DNA of 44,445 bases from Betaproteobacteria bacterium (GTDB taxonomy: Bacteria > Pseudomonadota > Gammaproteobacteria > Burkholderiales > JAEUOS01). Positions 6,755-17,400 of this stretch are shown one piece after another. The translations under genes and the position numbers were made by a program. The stretch lies in NCBI GenBank assembly GCA_028292405.1, contig JAQGMJ010000025.1, forward strand, positions 1 through 44,445. The letters are read 5' to 3'. Under the pieces are notes generated by a model. It searched no databases. It was not told the origin of the DNA and saw only the letters and a program-made list of their open reading frames with translations. Every line of letters begins with the position of its first letter. The stretch's first letter is position 1.

Positions 6755-8404
6755 ATGTTCAAAACGCATCCCAAGCTGGCGCAGCTTTTTTGGGTTTTCC
6801 TCCTCATGCCGGGCCTGTTTTCCTTTTCGTCTTCAGCACAGACGCCGGTGCCGGCCGATCGCGCCGCGTTTGCGCCTGCCGAAGTGGAACACCGCTTCGA
6901 CATACTTGAGTACCAGGTCGAGGGCAATTCGGTGCTGTCGGCGGCCGCGATCGAAAAGGCGGTGACGCCATTTCTCGGCGAGCAGCGCGCGGCGGGCGAT
7001 GTCGAAGCCGCGCGCGCGGCGCTGGAGAAGACTTATCAGAACGCCGGCTTCCTGAGCGTCTATGTGCAGACGCCGGAGCAGAAAATCGTCGATGGCGTGG
7101 TGGTGCTGCAGGTGGTTGAGGGCTCGGTGCAAAAGCTGCGCGTGACCGGCGCGCGCTCGACCAATCCTGAAGTCATACGCGAACAGGTGCCCGCGCTGGC
7201 CGCCGGCGAGGTGCCGTACTTCCCCGAAATGCAGGAGCAGCTCGCGCAACTGAGCCGCGGCGACGACCGCAAGGTGGTGCCGGTGCTGCGCGCGGGCACC
7301 ACCCCGGGCACGCTGGAGGCCGAACTCAAGGTGGACGACAAGACGCCGTTTCACGGCAGCCTGGAACTGAACAACCGCTATTCCTTCGACACCGACCGGT
7401 TGCGCCTTTCCGCCAGCCTGCGCTACGACAACCTGTGGCAGGCCGGGCACAGCCTTTCGGTGTCCTACCAGACCACGCCGGAAGATCCGCAGCAGATCAA
7501 GGTCTTCTCGGGCACCTATGCGATTCCCCTGGAGGGCGCGGGCGCCATTGCCATATATGCAGTGCACTCCGGCAGCCAGTTGACCACGGTGGGCAGCACC
7601 GGCGTGATCGGCCGCGGCAACATCATCGGCCTGCGCTACATCCGTCCGCTGCCGCCGCTGCCCAGCTATACCCACAGCCTGGTTGCCGGCGTCGACTACA
7701 AGGACTTCACCGACACCACCACGCCGCTGGGCGCCGACAGCGGCATCGCCTCGCCGATCCGCTACATGCCTTTCACCGTGGGCTACAACGCCAAGGTGGC
7801 CGGTGATGGAGGCTCGCAGACCCAGTTCAGCGTCACCGCAAATTGGCACGTGCGCGACCTCGGCGACATGCAAGTGGACTGCGCGGGCGTGCAGGTGAAC
7901 GCCTTTGCCTGCAAGCGCTTCGGCGCGGACGCCAATTACTTCTATGCGCGCGGTGAACTGTCGCGCCTGCAGATGCTGCCCGGGAAGTGGAGCCTGTTCG
8001 CCAAGGCGAGCGGCCAGTATGCCAACCAGCCGCTGATCAGCAACGAGCAGTTCGGCCTGGGCGGCGCCGACACCGTGCGCGGCTATACCGAATACGAGCG
8101 CCTCGGCGACCGTGCCCTGCTCGGCACCGTCGAATTGCGCACGCCGAATCTGCGCGACCCGGCGAACTCCGGCTTGCGCGATATGAACTTCCTGCTGTTC
8201 GGCGACTACGGCGACGCCACGGTGGTGCAGGCGCTGCCATCGCAGCAAAACCGCTTTCACCTGGCTTCGGTGGGTTTCGGCTTGCGCGCGAAGGGATGGA
8301 AATCCTTCGACGCAGCGCTCGACCTTGCCTGGCCCCTGCTCGACGGCTCGCGCGGCACCTCGCGCGACCCGCATCTGCATTTTCGCCTTGCCTACGATTT
8401 TTGA
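6755..8404 (+). CDS. TpsB outer-membrane transporter (ShlB/FhaC/HecB family)
   Basis: A 549-residue two-partner-secretion transporter. A signal peptide covers about residues 1-28 (SFSSSAQ cut). About 45-118 and 120-190 are the two POTRA domains, with the typical FDILEYQVEGNSVLSAAAIEKAV and ALEKTYQNAGFLSVYVQTPEQ stretches and VVLQVVEGSVQKLRVTGA between them. From about 195 to the end is a 16-stranded barrel of the Omp85/TpsB superfamily, with the signature VRGY at 441-444 in the pore loop and a C-terminal aromatic (AYDF) for BAM recognition. It exports the giant protein encoded 23 bases downstream. Length and domains are normal for the family. The exported partner is unambiguous from adjacency. 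Confidence 0.93.
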   Translation: MFKTHPKLAQLFWVFLLMPGLFSFSSSAQTPVPADRAAFAPAEVEHRFDILEYQVEGNSVLSAAAIEKAVTPFLGEQRAAGDVEAARAALEKTYQNAGFLSVYVQTPEQKIVDGVVVLQVVEGSVQKLRVTGARSTNPEVIREQVPALAAGEVPYFPEMQEQLAQLSRGDDRKVVPVLRAGTTPGTLEAELKVDDKTPFHGSLELNNRYSFDTDRLRLSASLRYDNLWQAGHSLSVSYQTTPEDPQQIKVFSGTYAIPLEGAGAIAIYAVHSGSQLTTVGSTGVIGRGNIIGLRYIRPLPPLPSYTHSLVAGVDYKDFTDTTTPLGADSGIASPIRYMPFTVGYNAKVAGDGGSQTQFSVTANWHVRDLGDMQVDCAGVQVNAFACKRFGADANYFYARGELSRLQMLPGKWSLFAKASGQYANQPLISNEQFGLGGADTVRGYTEYERLGDRALLGTVELRTPNLRDPANSGLRDMNFLLFGDYGDATVVQALPSQQNRFHLASVGFGLRAKGWKSFDAALDLAWPLLDGSRGTSRDPHLHFRLAYDF

Positions 8405-8427
8405 CGGCAGAACACTGGAGATCGACC

Positions 8428-11400
8428 ATGGCCTCATTTAATCCGACCACCCGGCAATCGCGCAAGGCGCGCGCTCCGGCAAACATCGGCCCGGTCGCGC
8501 GCTCCCCGATCCTGCATCACGTCAGCACGGTGGTGCTGGCGCTGGGCGGCGTGCTGGCCTGCCTCGAAGGCGGCAACGCGCTGGCCTTCCGCCTGCCGCC
8601 CGGTGTCGTCCCGGTGCCATCAGCGAACTGGAGCACCGACCCCGGCGCCAGCCTGACCAACAACAGCACCACCACCGGGGTCAGCCAGATCATCAAGCAG
8701 CAGGCCAATGCCGCCGTCTATACCTGGAACTCCTTCAACATCGCCAACGGCAGCAGCGTCTATTTCAACATGGCGCAGGGCAGCGGCGCGCGCGCGCTGA
8801 ACCGGCTGATGGGCGGCAGCATCGACCCGATGATCATCGAAGGCTCGCTAGGCTCCAACGGCCAGGTCTACCTGATCAACCAGAACGGCATCCTGTTCGG
8901 CGCAGGTGCCCAGGTCAATGTTGGCGGACTGGTGGCCAGCGCGCTCAACATGGACAACAACGATTTCCTCTCCGGCCTGCAGAGCATCAGCAGCCCGACG
9001 GCAACCTTCTCTTACGATGGCGACCCGACGAGAACCGGCAATGCCACCGTCACCGTGGAAAACGGCGCCAACCTGAGTTCGCCGGGCGGACGCGTTTTCC
9101 TGTTCGGCACCAAGGTGAGCAACGCCGGCCACATCTCGGCGGCGGGCGGCCAGGTGGGGCTAGCTGCGGGCACCGAAGTCTATCTTTCGGTGCCCAGCGT
9201 AGCCAGCCTGCGCGGGCTGCTGATCGACGTCACCAAGTCCACTACCGCCAATCCTGCGCCGCTGCCGGTGTCCGGCACCATGAGCGTCACCAACACCGAG
9301 ACCGGGGTGATCGAGACCGACCGCGGCAACACCACGCTGGCCGCCTACTTCGTCAATCAGATGGGGCGCATTTCCGCCACCACCAGCGCCACCGCCAACG
9401 GCTCGATCTACTTGCAGGCGCGCGATTCGGTCAATGCACAACAGGTTGTCAAGGAGACGAACCCCAATTTTAAATTCGCCACCCTGATCAAGGTGGCCGG
9501 CCGTGGCGGCGAACTGGTCCTGGGTTCGAACAGCGTTACCGAGATATTGCCGGAGAACGATGGCACCACCACCGACAATACGAAGATTTTCTTTCCCTCG
9601 CAGATTGACATGAGCGGACGGCTGATCGACATGAAGCCGGGCGCCTCCATCGTGGCCACCGCCGGACAGGTCACCGCGACCGCGCTCAGCGTATTCGACC
9701 CGCTCACCCAGTTCACCACCGTTCCCACTATTGACCCGGATACCGGCGCAACGGTCTCATCCGGGTCGCTTAACTGGAAAGACGTGATTCTCAACGGCAG
9801 CGCCCCGGTGACACAGGATGGCGCGCGCTTCGTGATGGAATCTGGCGCGTCGATCGACGTTTCCGGTGCGCAAGGCGTGCCGATCGCGATGGAGCGCAAC
9901 AACGTCACGACGGCGCTACTGGGCGCCAATGATCTGAAGGATGCGCCGCTGCAGCGCGATGGTATTTTGTATCGCAACAAGATCACTTTCGACGTGCGCG
10001 ATGGCGTACCGATCCTGGGCATCGCCCCCAACAGCGGCGTCTATGAAGACGCGATCCAGCGCGGCGCCGCCGAAAAGCTCTCCGCCGGCGGCGCCATCAA
10101 GCTGGTGTCTTCCGGCGACATGGCGCTGGCCAAGGACTCCAGGCTGGATATCTCGGGAGGCTCGCTGGCCTATCAGGGCGGCTACATCAACAGCACCCGG
10201 TTGACGTCCGACGGCAAGGTCTACGACATCAGCTCGGCGCCGGCGAATCAGGTCTACGACGGTATTTTCGGCACCTACACCGTGCTTTCGCCGAAGTTCG
10301 GCTCCGAGGCCACCCAAAGCTGGTCTCTGCCTACCCACGGCACTTACGAGGCCGGCTACGTCGAAGGCAAGAGCGCGGGCAGCATCAGCATCGCATCGCG
10401 CAGCTTGTCGAATGACGCGACCATACGTTCGCAGGTGACGGTCGGGCCCCTGCAGCGGGATCCCGGGAGCTTGCCGATGGGCGGGACCCTGAACATCGGC
10501 CTGGCGAGCGACCCGGCGGCCGCCGGCGCGGTGGGTCCCGACTACCTCACCCCGGACATCCGCATCGCCACCCGGGGCCAGGACATGTCCAGCGCTTTCT
10601 GGGTCGATCCCGCGCATGCTGCGGGCAGCGGCGGCAACCAGGTGGTGCTCGACGCCAACATGCTGAGCAATTCCGGCATCGGTACCCTGAATCTCTACTC
10701 CAACGGCAGCGTGGTGCAGGACGCCGGCGCCAACCTCAAGCTGGCGCCCGGCGGCGGCATGACGGTGAAAGCCTCCAGCGTGACGCTGGGCGCCGATGTC
10801 CAGGCCAAGGGCGGCAACATCAGCGTCACCACGCAAATTACCAAGGGCCACGCGGCCGAAGGCGACATCGTGGTGGCCGGCAATCTGGATACCAGCGGCG
10901 GATGGGTCAACGACAGCGTGCTCCTCAATGGTTCCACCCTGCCTACCTCGCCGGCGATGATCAACGGCGGCAGCATCAGCCTGGAAGGCAACGGCATCGA
11001 CATCCAGAGCCAGGCAAAGCTGGATGTTTCGGGCGGCGCGCAACTTACCGCTGCCGGCAAGCTCAATCTGGGCGACGGCGGACGCATTGTGCTGGCCAGC
11101 GGCGGCACGCGGATCGCCTCCGATGGCACGGTAACCCAAGCCAACGGCAGCAGCGGCTGGCTCAACGGCGCCTTGCAGCTTGATGGCCAACTGGTCGGCG
11201 CGGGCCCTGGATCCGGCGGCAGCCTGGCCTTAGGCCTGCTGGCGCCGGTGCGCATCGGCGGCACCGCGGCGGCGGGTGAAGTAGGCCTGGACACCGGCTT
11301 TTTCGGCCGCGGCGGTTTTGACGATTACACCGTCGCCAGCGTCAACGGGCTGACCTTGGGCGCCGGCACCCAACTGGCGCCGCGCGCGCAGACGATGAAT

Positions 11401-14400
11401 CTCACCGGCAACTACCAGGCCGTGCCCACGGGTAGCGCGCTGAGCAGCTTTGCCACCTTGGGCCCGCGCATCGACGGCAAGCCGGCGCCGGTCAACCTGA
11501 GCCTGCAGGCGGTGGGCGCGACCGACGGACGCTTGACGATCGAAAACGGCGCCAGCATCAACTCGGACACCGGCGCTACGGTCACCCTGGTGGCGGGCCG
11601 GCAATTGACGGTGGACGGCAACATCAGCGCTCCGGCCGGCGCCATCAACCTGATCCTGCGGCCGGGCGACAACGATACTTCCGCATCCGCTGGTCTGCTG
11701 GACCGCTCCATCTGGCTGGGCAGCCAGAGCGTGCTGTCGGCCGCGGGCGCCTACGTACCCGCGTTCCCCGGCAATGGCCTGCGCTCGGGCGACGTGCTGG
11801 CGGGCGGCAAGATCAACATCGACCTGCAGGGGGGCGGCAGCCTTGCCACCGGCATGCTGGTGGCGCAGGAGGGTTCGGTGCTGGACGTGCGCGGGGCCAG
11901 CGCCACGCTCGATCTGCCCGCCGGCGGCGGCACCCAGCCTACCCTGGTGGGCAGCAATGGCGGCAGCATCAGCCTGAAGACCTTCGACGGCGGCTTGCTG
12001 GATTCGACCATGCTGGCCAGCGGTGGCATGCCCGGCGCGGCGGGCGGTCAGTTCAGCGCCAGCATCTACGGCCGCAACCTCGCTCCGCCCGGAAGCGGGC
12101 CGCACATCCCAAGCGGTCAGCAGTCGGTGGTGTTGAGCGACGGCTCTTCTTCGCTGGTGCCGGCCGGCGCCCAGCCGGGCGGCGTCATTGATCGCTCGGT
12201 TTACGGCGGCCTGTTGCGCTTGCGCACGGACAAGATCAACCAGGCAGGGTTCAACGACATAGCGCTGGGCGGCGAGAACAGCATCCGCGCCGCCGGCTCC
12301 GTCACCTTGAAGGCGCCGGGCAGCATCAGCCTCAACACGCCCGACATCGACGTCGCGCCAGGGGCGACCTTCAAGGTCGACGCGCCTTACGTGAACATCA
12401 CCAACCTGAACGTGGCAACCCGGGCAGGTGACGGCCTGGCCGCCCCGGCCCCGACCGGCGGCGCCCCGGGCAACCCCGGCGGAAGCCTGGTAGTCAACGC
12501 CGCGCTGATCGACCTGCAGGGCAACGTCTCCCTCACCGACGTGGACAACACCAACCTGAACAGCAGCGGCGATGTGCGCTTCAAGCTGGCCGAGGGAGGC
12601 GTGGCGGGTTCGTTCAACACCGAAGGCAACCTCACCATCACCGCTGCGCAGGCTTATGCGACGACCGAGTTCGCCGGCAACACCGACCCGACCGACCCGC
12701 TGAAGTGGAACTTCAACCTGAACGCGCCGGACCACAAGATCACCTTCGCCTCGAACGGCGCGACCAATCCGGCGATTCCCCTGTCCGCCGGCGGCAGCCT
12801 GCTGGTCACCGCGCGCGACATCGAGCAGGACGGCGTGCTGCGCGCGCCGCTCGGGCGCATCAGCCTGGTGGCCGACAACCACCTTACCCTGGGCGCCGAC
12901 AGCGTAACCTCGGTCTCCGCGGGCGACCTGGTGATTCCCTACGGCAGCACCATCAACGGCCAGTCCTGGGTCTACCAGAATCTGACCACGGCCGACGGCA
13001 GCCTGTCGGCGCCCAGCAAGTCGCTGAGCCTGAACGGCGCCAGCGTCAAGCTCGCCGATGGCTCCATCGTCGATGTCAGCGGCGGCGGCAACCTGTATGC
13101 CTACGAATTCATTCCAGGCGTCGGCGGCTCGACCGATGTGCTGGCCAACAGCAATGCCTACGCCATCGTGCCCAGCCTGGGCAAGAACTACGCGCCCTAT
13201 GATGCCGCGTACATCACCTCGTCCAACACCGTCACTGCGCAGGGCGGCATCGTGCCGAGCACCCTGAAGGTCGGCGATACCATCACCCTGGGCGCCGGCA
13301 GCGGCCTGCCGCCCGGCACCTACACCCTGTTGCCGGCCCGCTACGCGCTGTTGCCGGGCGCCTACCTGGTCAAGCCGCAATCCGGCTATCAGGACCTGCG
13401 CATGGGTTCGAGTGTGGCGCAGGCGGATGGTTCGGCCATTGTCGCCGGCTATCGTGGCAGCCTGAACAACGGCGCGCACGACGCGCGTACCGGCGGCTGG
13501 CTGGTCGAGTCCGGCACCACCGTGCGCAGCCAGTCCCAGTACAACGATAGTTACGGCAACACCTTTTTCGCCAGCCTGGCGGCAAGCCAGGGCGTTGCCG
13601 CTCCGCGCAGCAGCATCGATGCCGGCATCGTCGCCATCAATGCGGGCCAGGACCTGGCGCTCGACGGCACCCTGAAAATGCAGGGTGCGGTAATCGGCAA
13701 GGACCCGGCCGGGAAAGACATCAGGGCGCGCGGCGCGGCGCTCGACATTGCTTCGGCCAACGGCAATATCGCGGTTACTGACGACGGGCCGGGGTTGGAC
13801 GACAAGTACACCACGGGACCGGACCGGTACCTGCTGCTCAACGCCGCCAAATTGAACGCCATCGGCGCCGAGAGCCTGATGCTCGGCGGCAGCCGCTCCA
13901 GCACCGGTGTTGTCGCCACCACCTCTTCCAAGGTCGTGGTCGACAGCGCGAGCACGGCACTGACAGGTCAGGACGTCATCCTGACGGCGAAGAACAACGT
14001 CACGGTCGCGGCGGGTACGTCGATCCAGACCGCCAATCTGGCGAATGCGGACACCCTGCAGGTCAGCGGGGCAGGTGCGCTGGTCCGTGTCGCCGGCAGC
14101 GACAACGCCGGCGTCACGCGTACGGGCGTGGTTCCCGGCACCGGTGCGACGCTGACAGTCGGCGCCAATGCGCAGCTTGGAGCGACAGCGCCGGGCGGCA
14201 CAGCCACCGTCGTACTCGACTCCAGCGATCAGACCACGATAGCTTCCACCGCTACCGTGCGGGCCAGCACCGCCCTGGTCTCCGCCGGCAGCATGTCCGC
14301 CGGCGACGTGCCGGCCGGCTCGCCGGGGCTGGCGCTTGAAAGCAGCCTGCTGGATCAGTTGGGCCAGGCGCATAACCTGACGCTGCGCAGCTATTCCAGC

Positions 14401-17400
14401 ATCGACTTTTACGGCAACGCCACCCTGGGCTCCGCGTCGCTCGACAACCTGACGCTCGACGCCTATGCGCTGACTGGCCGCGGCCCGGCCGCGGTTGCCA
14501 ACATCAGCGCCGGCCAGGTCACGCTGACCAACACCACCGGCAACACGAGCGCCTTGAGCAGCGGCGGGCAGCCTCTGGGCAACGGTACGCTGAACATTGC
14601 CGCCACCAATAACCTGATCAGCGGCACGGGCGCCAAAACCCTGCAGGGCTTCGGTACGGCGAACTTGACTGCCGGCAAGGAATTCAGCCTGCAGAACAAC
14701 GGCGCCCAAGGCACCGCGACCCTGGCGGTCAGCGGGGCGGCACCGACGCAGGCCGCAGCGCTCAACATCATCGCGGGTCGCATCAGCGGCAGCAGCGGCG
14801 CGGACCAGGCGATCAGCGCCACCGGCCAGTTGACGCTGCAGAACAATGCCGCTTCAGGCACTCTCGGCGCACCTACCGGCCTGGGAGCCAAGCTGGCGCT
14901 CTCCGGGCAAAGCATCAACGACACCGGCACCATCGATTTGCCGTCAGGCAGCCTCAGTCTTACCGCTACCGGCACGGGCGCCGCGGATAACGTGGTCATC
15001 GGCAGCGGCGCGGTGTTGCGCACCACGGGATTCACCAAGACCTTTGATGGCCTCGATGTCTATGCGGACGCGGGAAAAATAAACCTTCAATCGAACGCCG
15101 GCAATGTGCAGATCAACAGCGGCGCGCTGGTGGACGTATCCGGCGCTGCCGGCGGCGGCAACGCCGGCAGCCTGAACGCGACCGCGCTCAACGGCACGGT
15201 CCAGGTCGCCGGCGGCGCCACGCTTCTGGGTAATGCAGCCACGGGCGCACGCAGCGGCACGGCCAGCTTCGAAGCGAAAACGCTGAACCAGGCGGGTCAG
15301 CTCGACGGCATCAATGCGGTGCTGAACAACGGCGGCTTCGCGGAGGAGCGTGATTTCCGCGCGCATACCGGCGATCTCGCGGTGGGATCGGCCGCGAACG
15401 CGGCGGTCAATGCGCGCAACGTCAGCATGGAAGCGGACGGCGGCGCCATCGATATCGCCGGCAGCGTAGGCGGGGCTTACGCGAAAGCCGGTGAGGTGCG
15501 CGTCACCAGCGCCGACGGCGTTGCGCTCACCGGCAGCGGCCAACTCCTGGCCAAGGCCACCGGCGCGGGCGCGGCCGGCGGCACGGTCTACGTCGGCACC
15601 ACCTCGTCGGTGAGCAACAATCTCGGCATAGGCGGCAACGGCGTCGATGTTGGCGGCGGCGCCAGCGGTACCGGCGGCACCCTGTGGCTGCGCGCTCCGC
15701 AGGCCAACCAGATGGGCGCGGTGGCTGCCATCAGCGGCCCGGTAGTCGGCGCGTCGACGACGGTTCTGGAGGGCTACAAGACCTACAGCTACACCGGCAA
15801 CGTCAACGTCACCGGTAGTGGCGCGTCCAACCCCGCCACAAATACCTTGTCGCTGGGCGATTCCACGACCACGGGAACGATACTGGGTGACGCCAAGGCC
15901 TTCATGAACAACGCGGCCGCCATCGCGGCGCGCGTCGGCAACGGGCAGGTCGCGACCCAGGTGCGCGCCGGCACCGAGGTCGATGCCACGGGCAACATCA
16001 ATGTCAGCGGCACTACTGGGCTCAACTTTTTCCCCGCCTCGGGCGCTGCGCCCCGGCCAGAAGTGAACGGCGGCGTATTGACCCTACGTGCCGGCGGCAA
16101 CCTTAACATCAGCACCAGCATCAGCGATGGTTTCAACGGCACTGCCGCGACCAGTTCGATGCAGGTTGGTGATGGCGCCACGCAGAACCACACGCCAACC
16201 TGGAGTTATCACTTGACCGGTGGCGCCGATCTAGGCGCCGCCGACACCCGGCGCACTCTGGCCAACGCCAATTCCGGTGATGTGGTGATCGGATCTACCG
16301 GCGATGTGATCGTACGCACTGCTACCGGCAATATCGAAATCGATGCCGGACGCAACATCCAATTGCTCAATGCACAGGCCGTCGTGTATACCACGGGCGC
16401 CGGCACAAGCCTGAATCCATCGACGCAGTTCTTCACCTCACCCGTGGCGGCCCAACTCGGCCCGGCTTCCTCCACTACCAATCCATTTACCAATGGCGGT
16501 GGCAGCATTCTGGTCGAAGCGAAAAGCGATGTGATCGGGCCTGCGGACGATAGTCAGATCGTCAATAACTGGTTCTACCGGCGGCAACTGCCGAATGCCA
16601 ACAATCCGCAGACCGCATGGTGGTCGCGCTATGACCTGTTCCGGCAGGGGATCGCCACTTTCGGCGGCGGTGATGTGACCGTACGGGCGGGCCGCGACGT
16701 CACCAATTTTTCCGCCTCGGTCGCTACCAGTGCTCGCCTTCCGGCCGACGCCAACGGCAAGCAGCAAAGCCTGATCGTCAACGGGGGAGGCGACCTAACC
16801 GTCGACGCGGGTCGCGACATCGTCGGGGGGGTGTATTTCGAAAGCCGCGGCACCGGCACCTTGGATGCAGGAGGCTCGTTGAAACAGGGCGCTGCGAAGG
16901 TTGGCATCAGCCTGTTTCCCATCTTGGCACTGCAAGACGGGGTATTCAATGTCAATGCTAGAGGGGATGTCGACATCAGCGAAATTTTCAATCCTACGAT
17001 CGCCACGGCTGCGAATACCAATGCTACTGGCAATAATGCTGCCGGCATTTTCTCCAGCTATACCGACAAAAGTGCAGTCAATCTTCAAAGCCTAAACGGC
17101 AATGTCGAGTTGGATGATAGCAACCAGGCAATTGTCAATTTCATCAAGAATAAGACCCCGAATATCACCGGGTCGGCCGGAATCACCGGCGCGGATCGAT
17201 TCAGCTTTGAGGTCAGCCCGGGGACGATAAGCGCGGTGGCTTTTTCCGGCGATGTGAAGGCGACGGCGGACATGGTGCCTACGCCGACAGGTAATCTGAA
17301 TCTCCTGGCCGCAGGCAATGTCACATTCGACATCACCATGATGGATCGGCCGTCTACCGGCGCGAATTCCCTGGCCAGCGTTACCAACGCTACCGGCGTG

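Noticed and set aside
7987..8427. Extension of the TpsA frame upstream of 8428
   Set aside because: It overlaps the end of the TpsB gene in another frame, lacks a signal peptide, and the GGAG-preceded ATG at 8428 gives a proper export signal.
11230..14709. Very long open frame on the minus strand (about 1159 codons) inside the TpsA gene
   Set aside because: It is antisense to a clear beta-helix protein. High GC with strong third-position bias leaves the complementary frame open; the translation is Arg/Ala/Gly/Val-rich with no domain and no Shine-Dalgarno.
16951..16980. RGD tripeptide in the TpsA adhesin (NARGDVD), possible integrin motif
   Set aside because: RGD is expected by chance in a 3533-residue Gly/Asp/Arg-containing beta-helix, and GRD/RGD-like turns recur; nothing else points to integrin binding.
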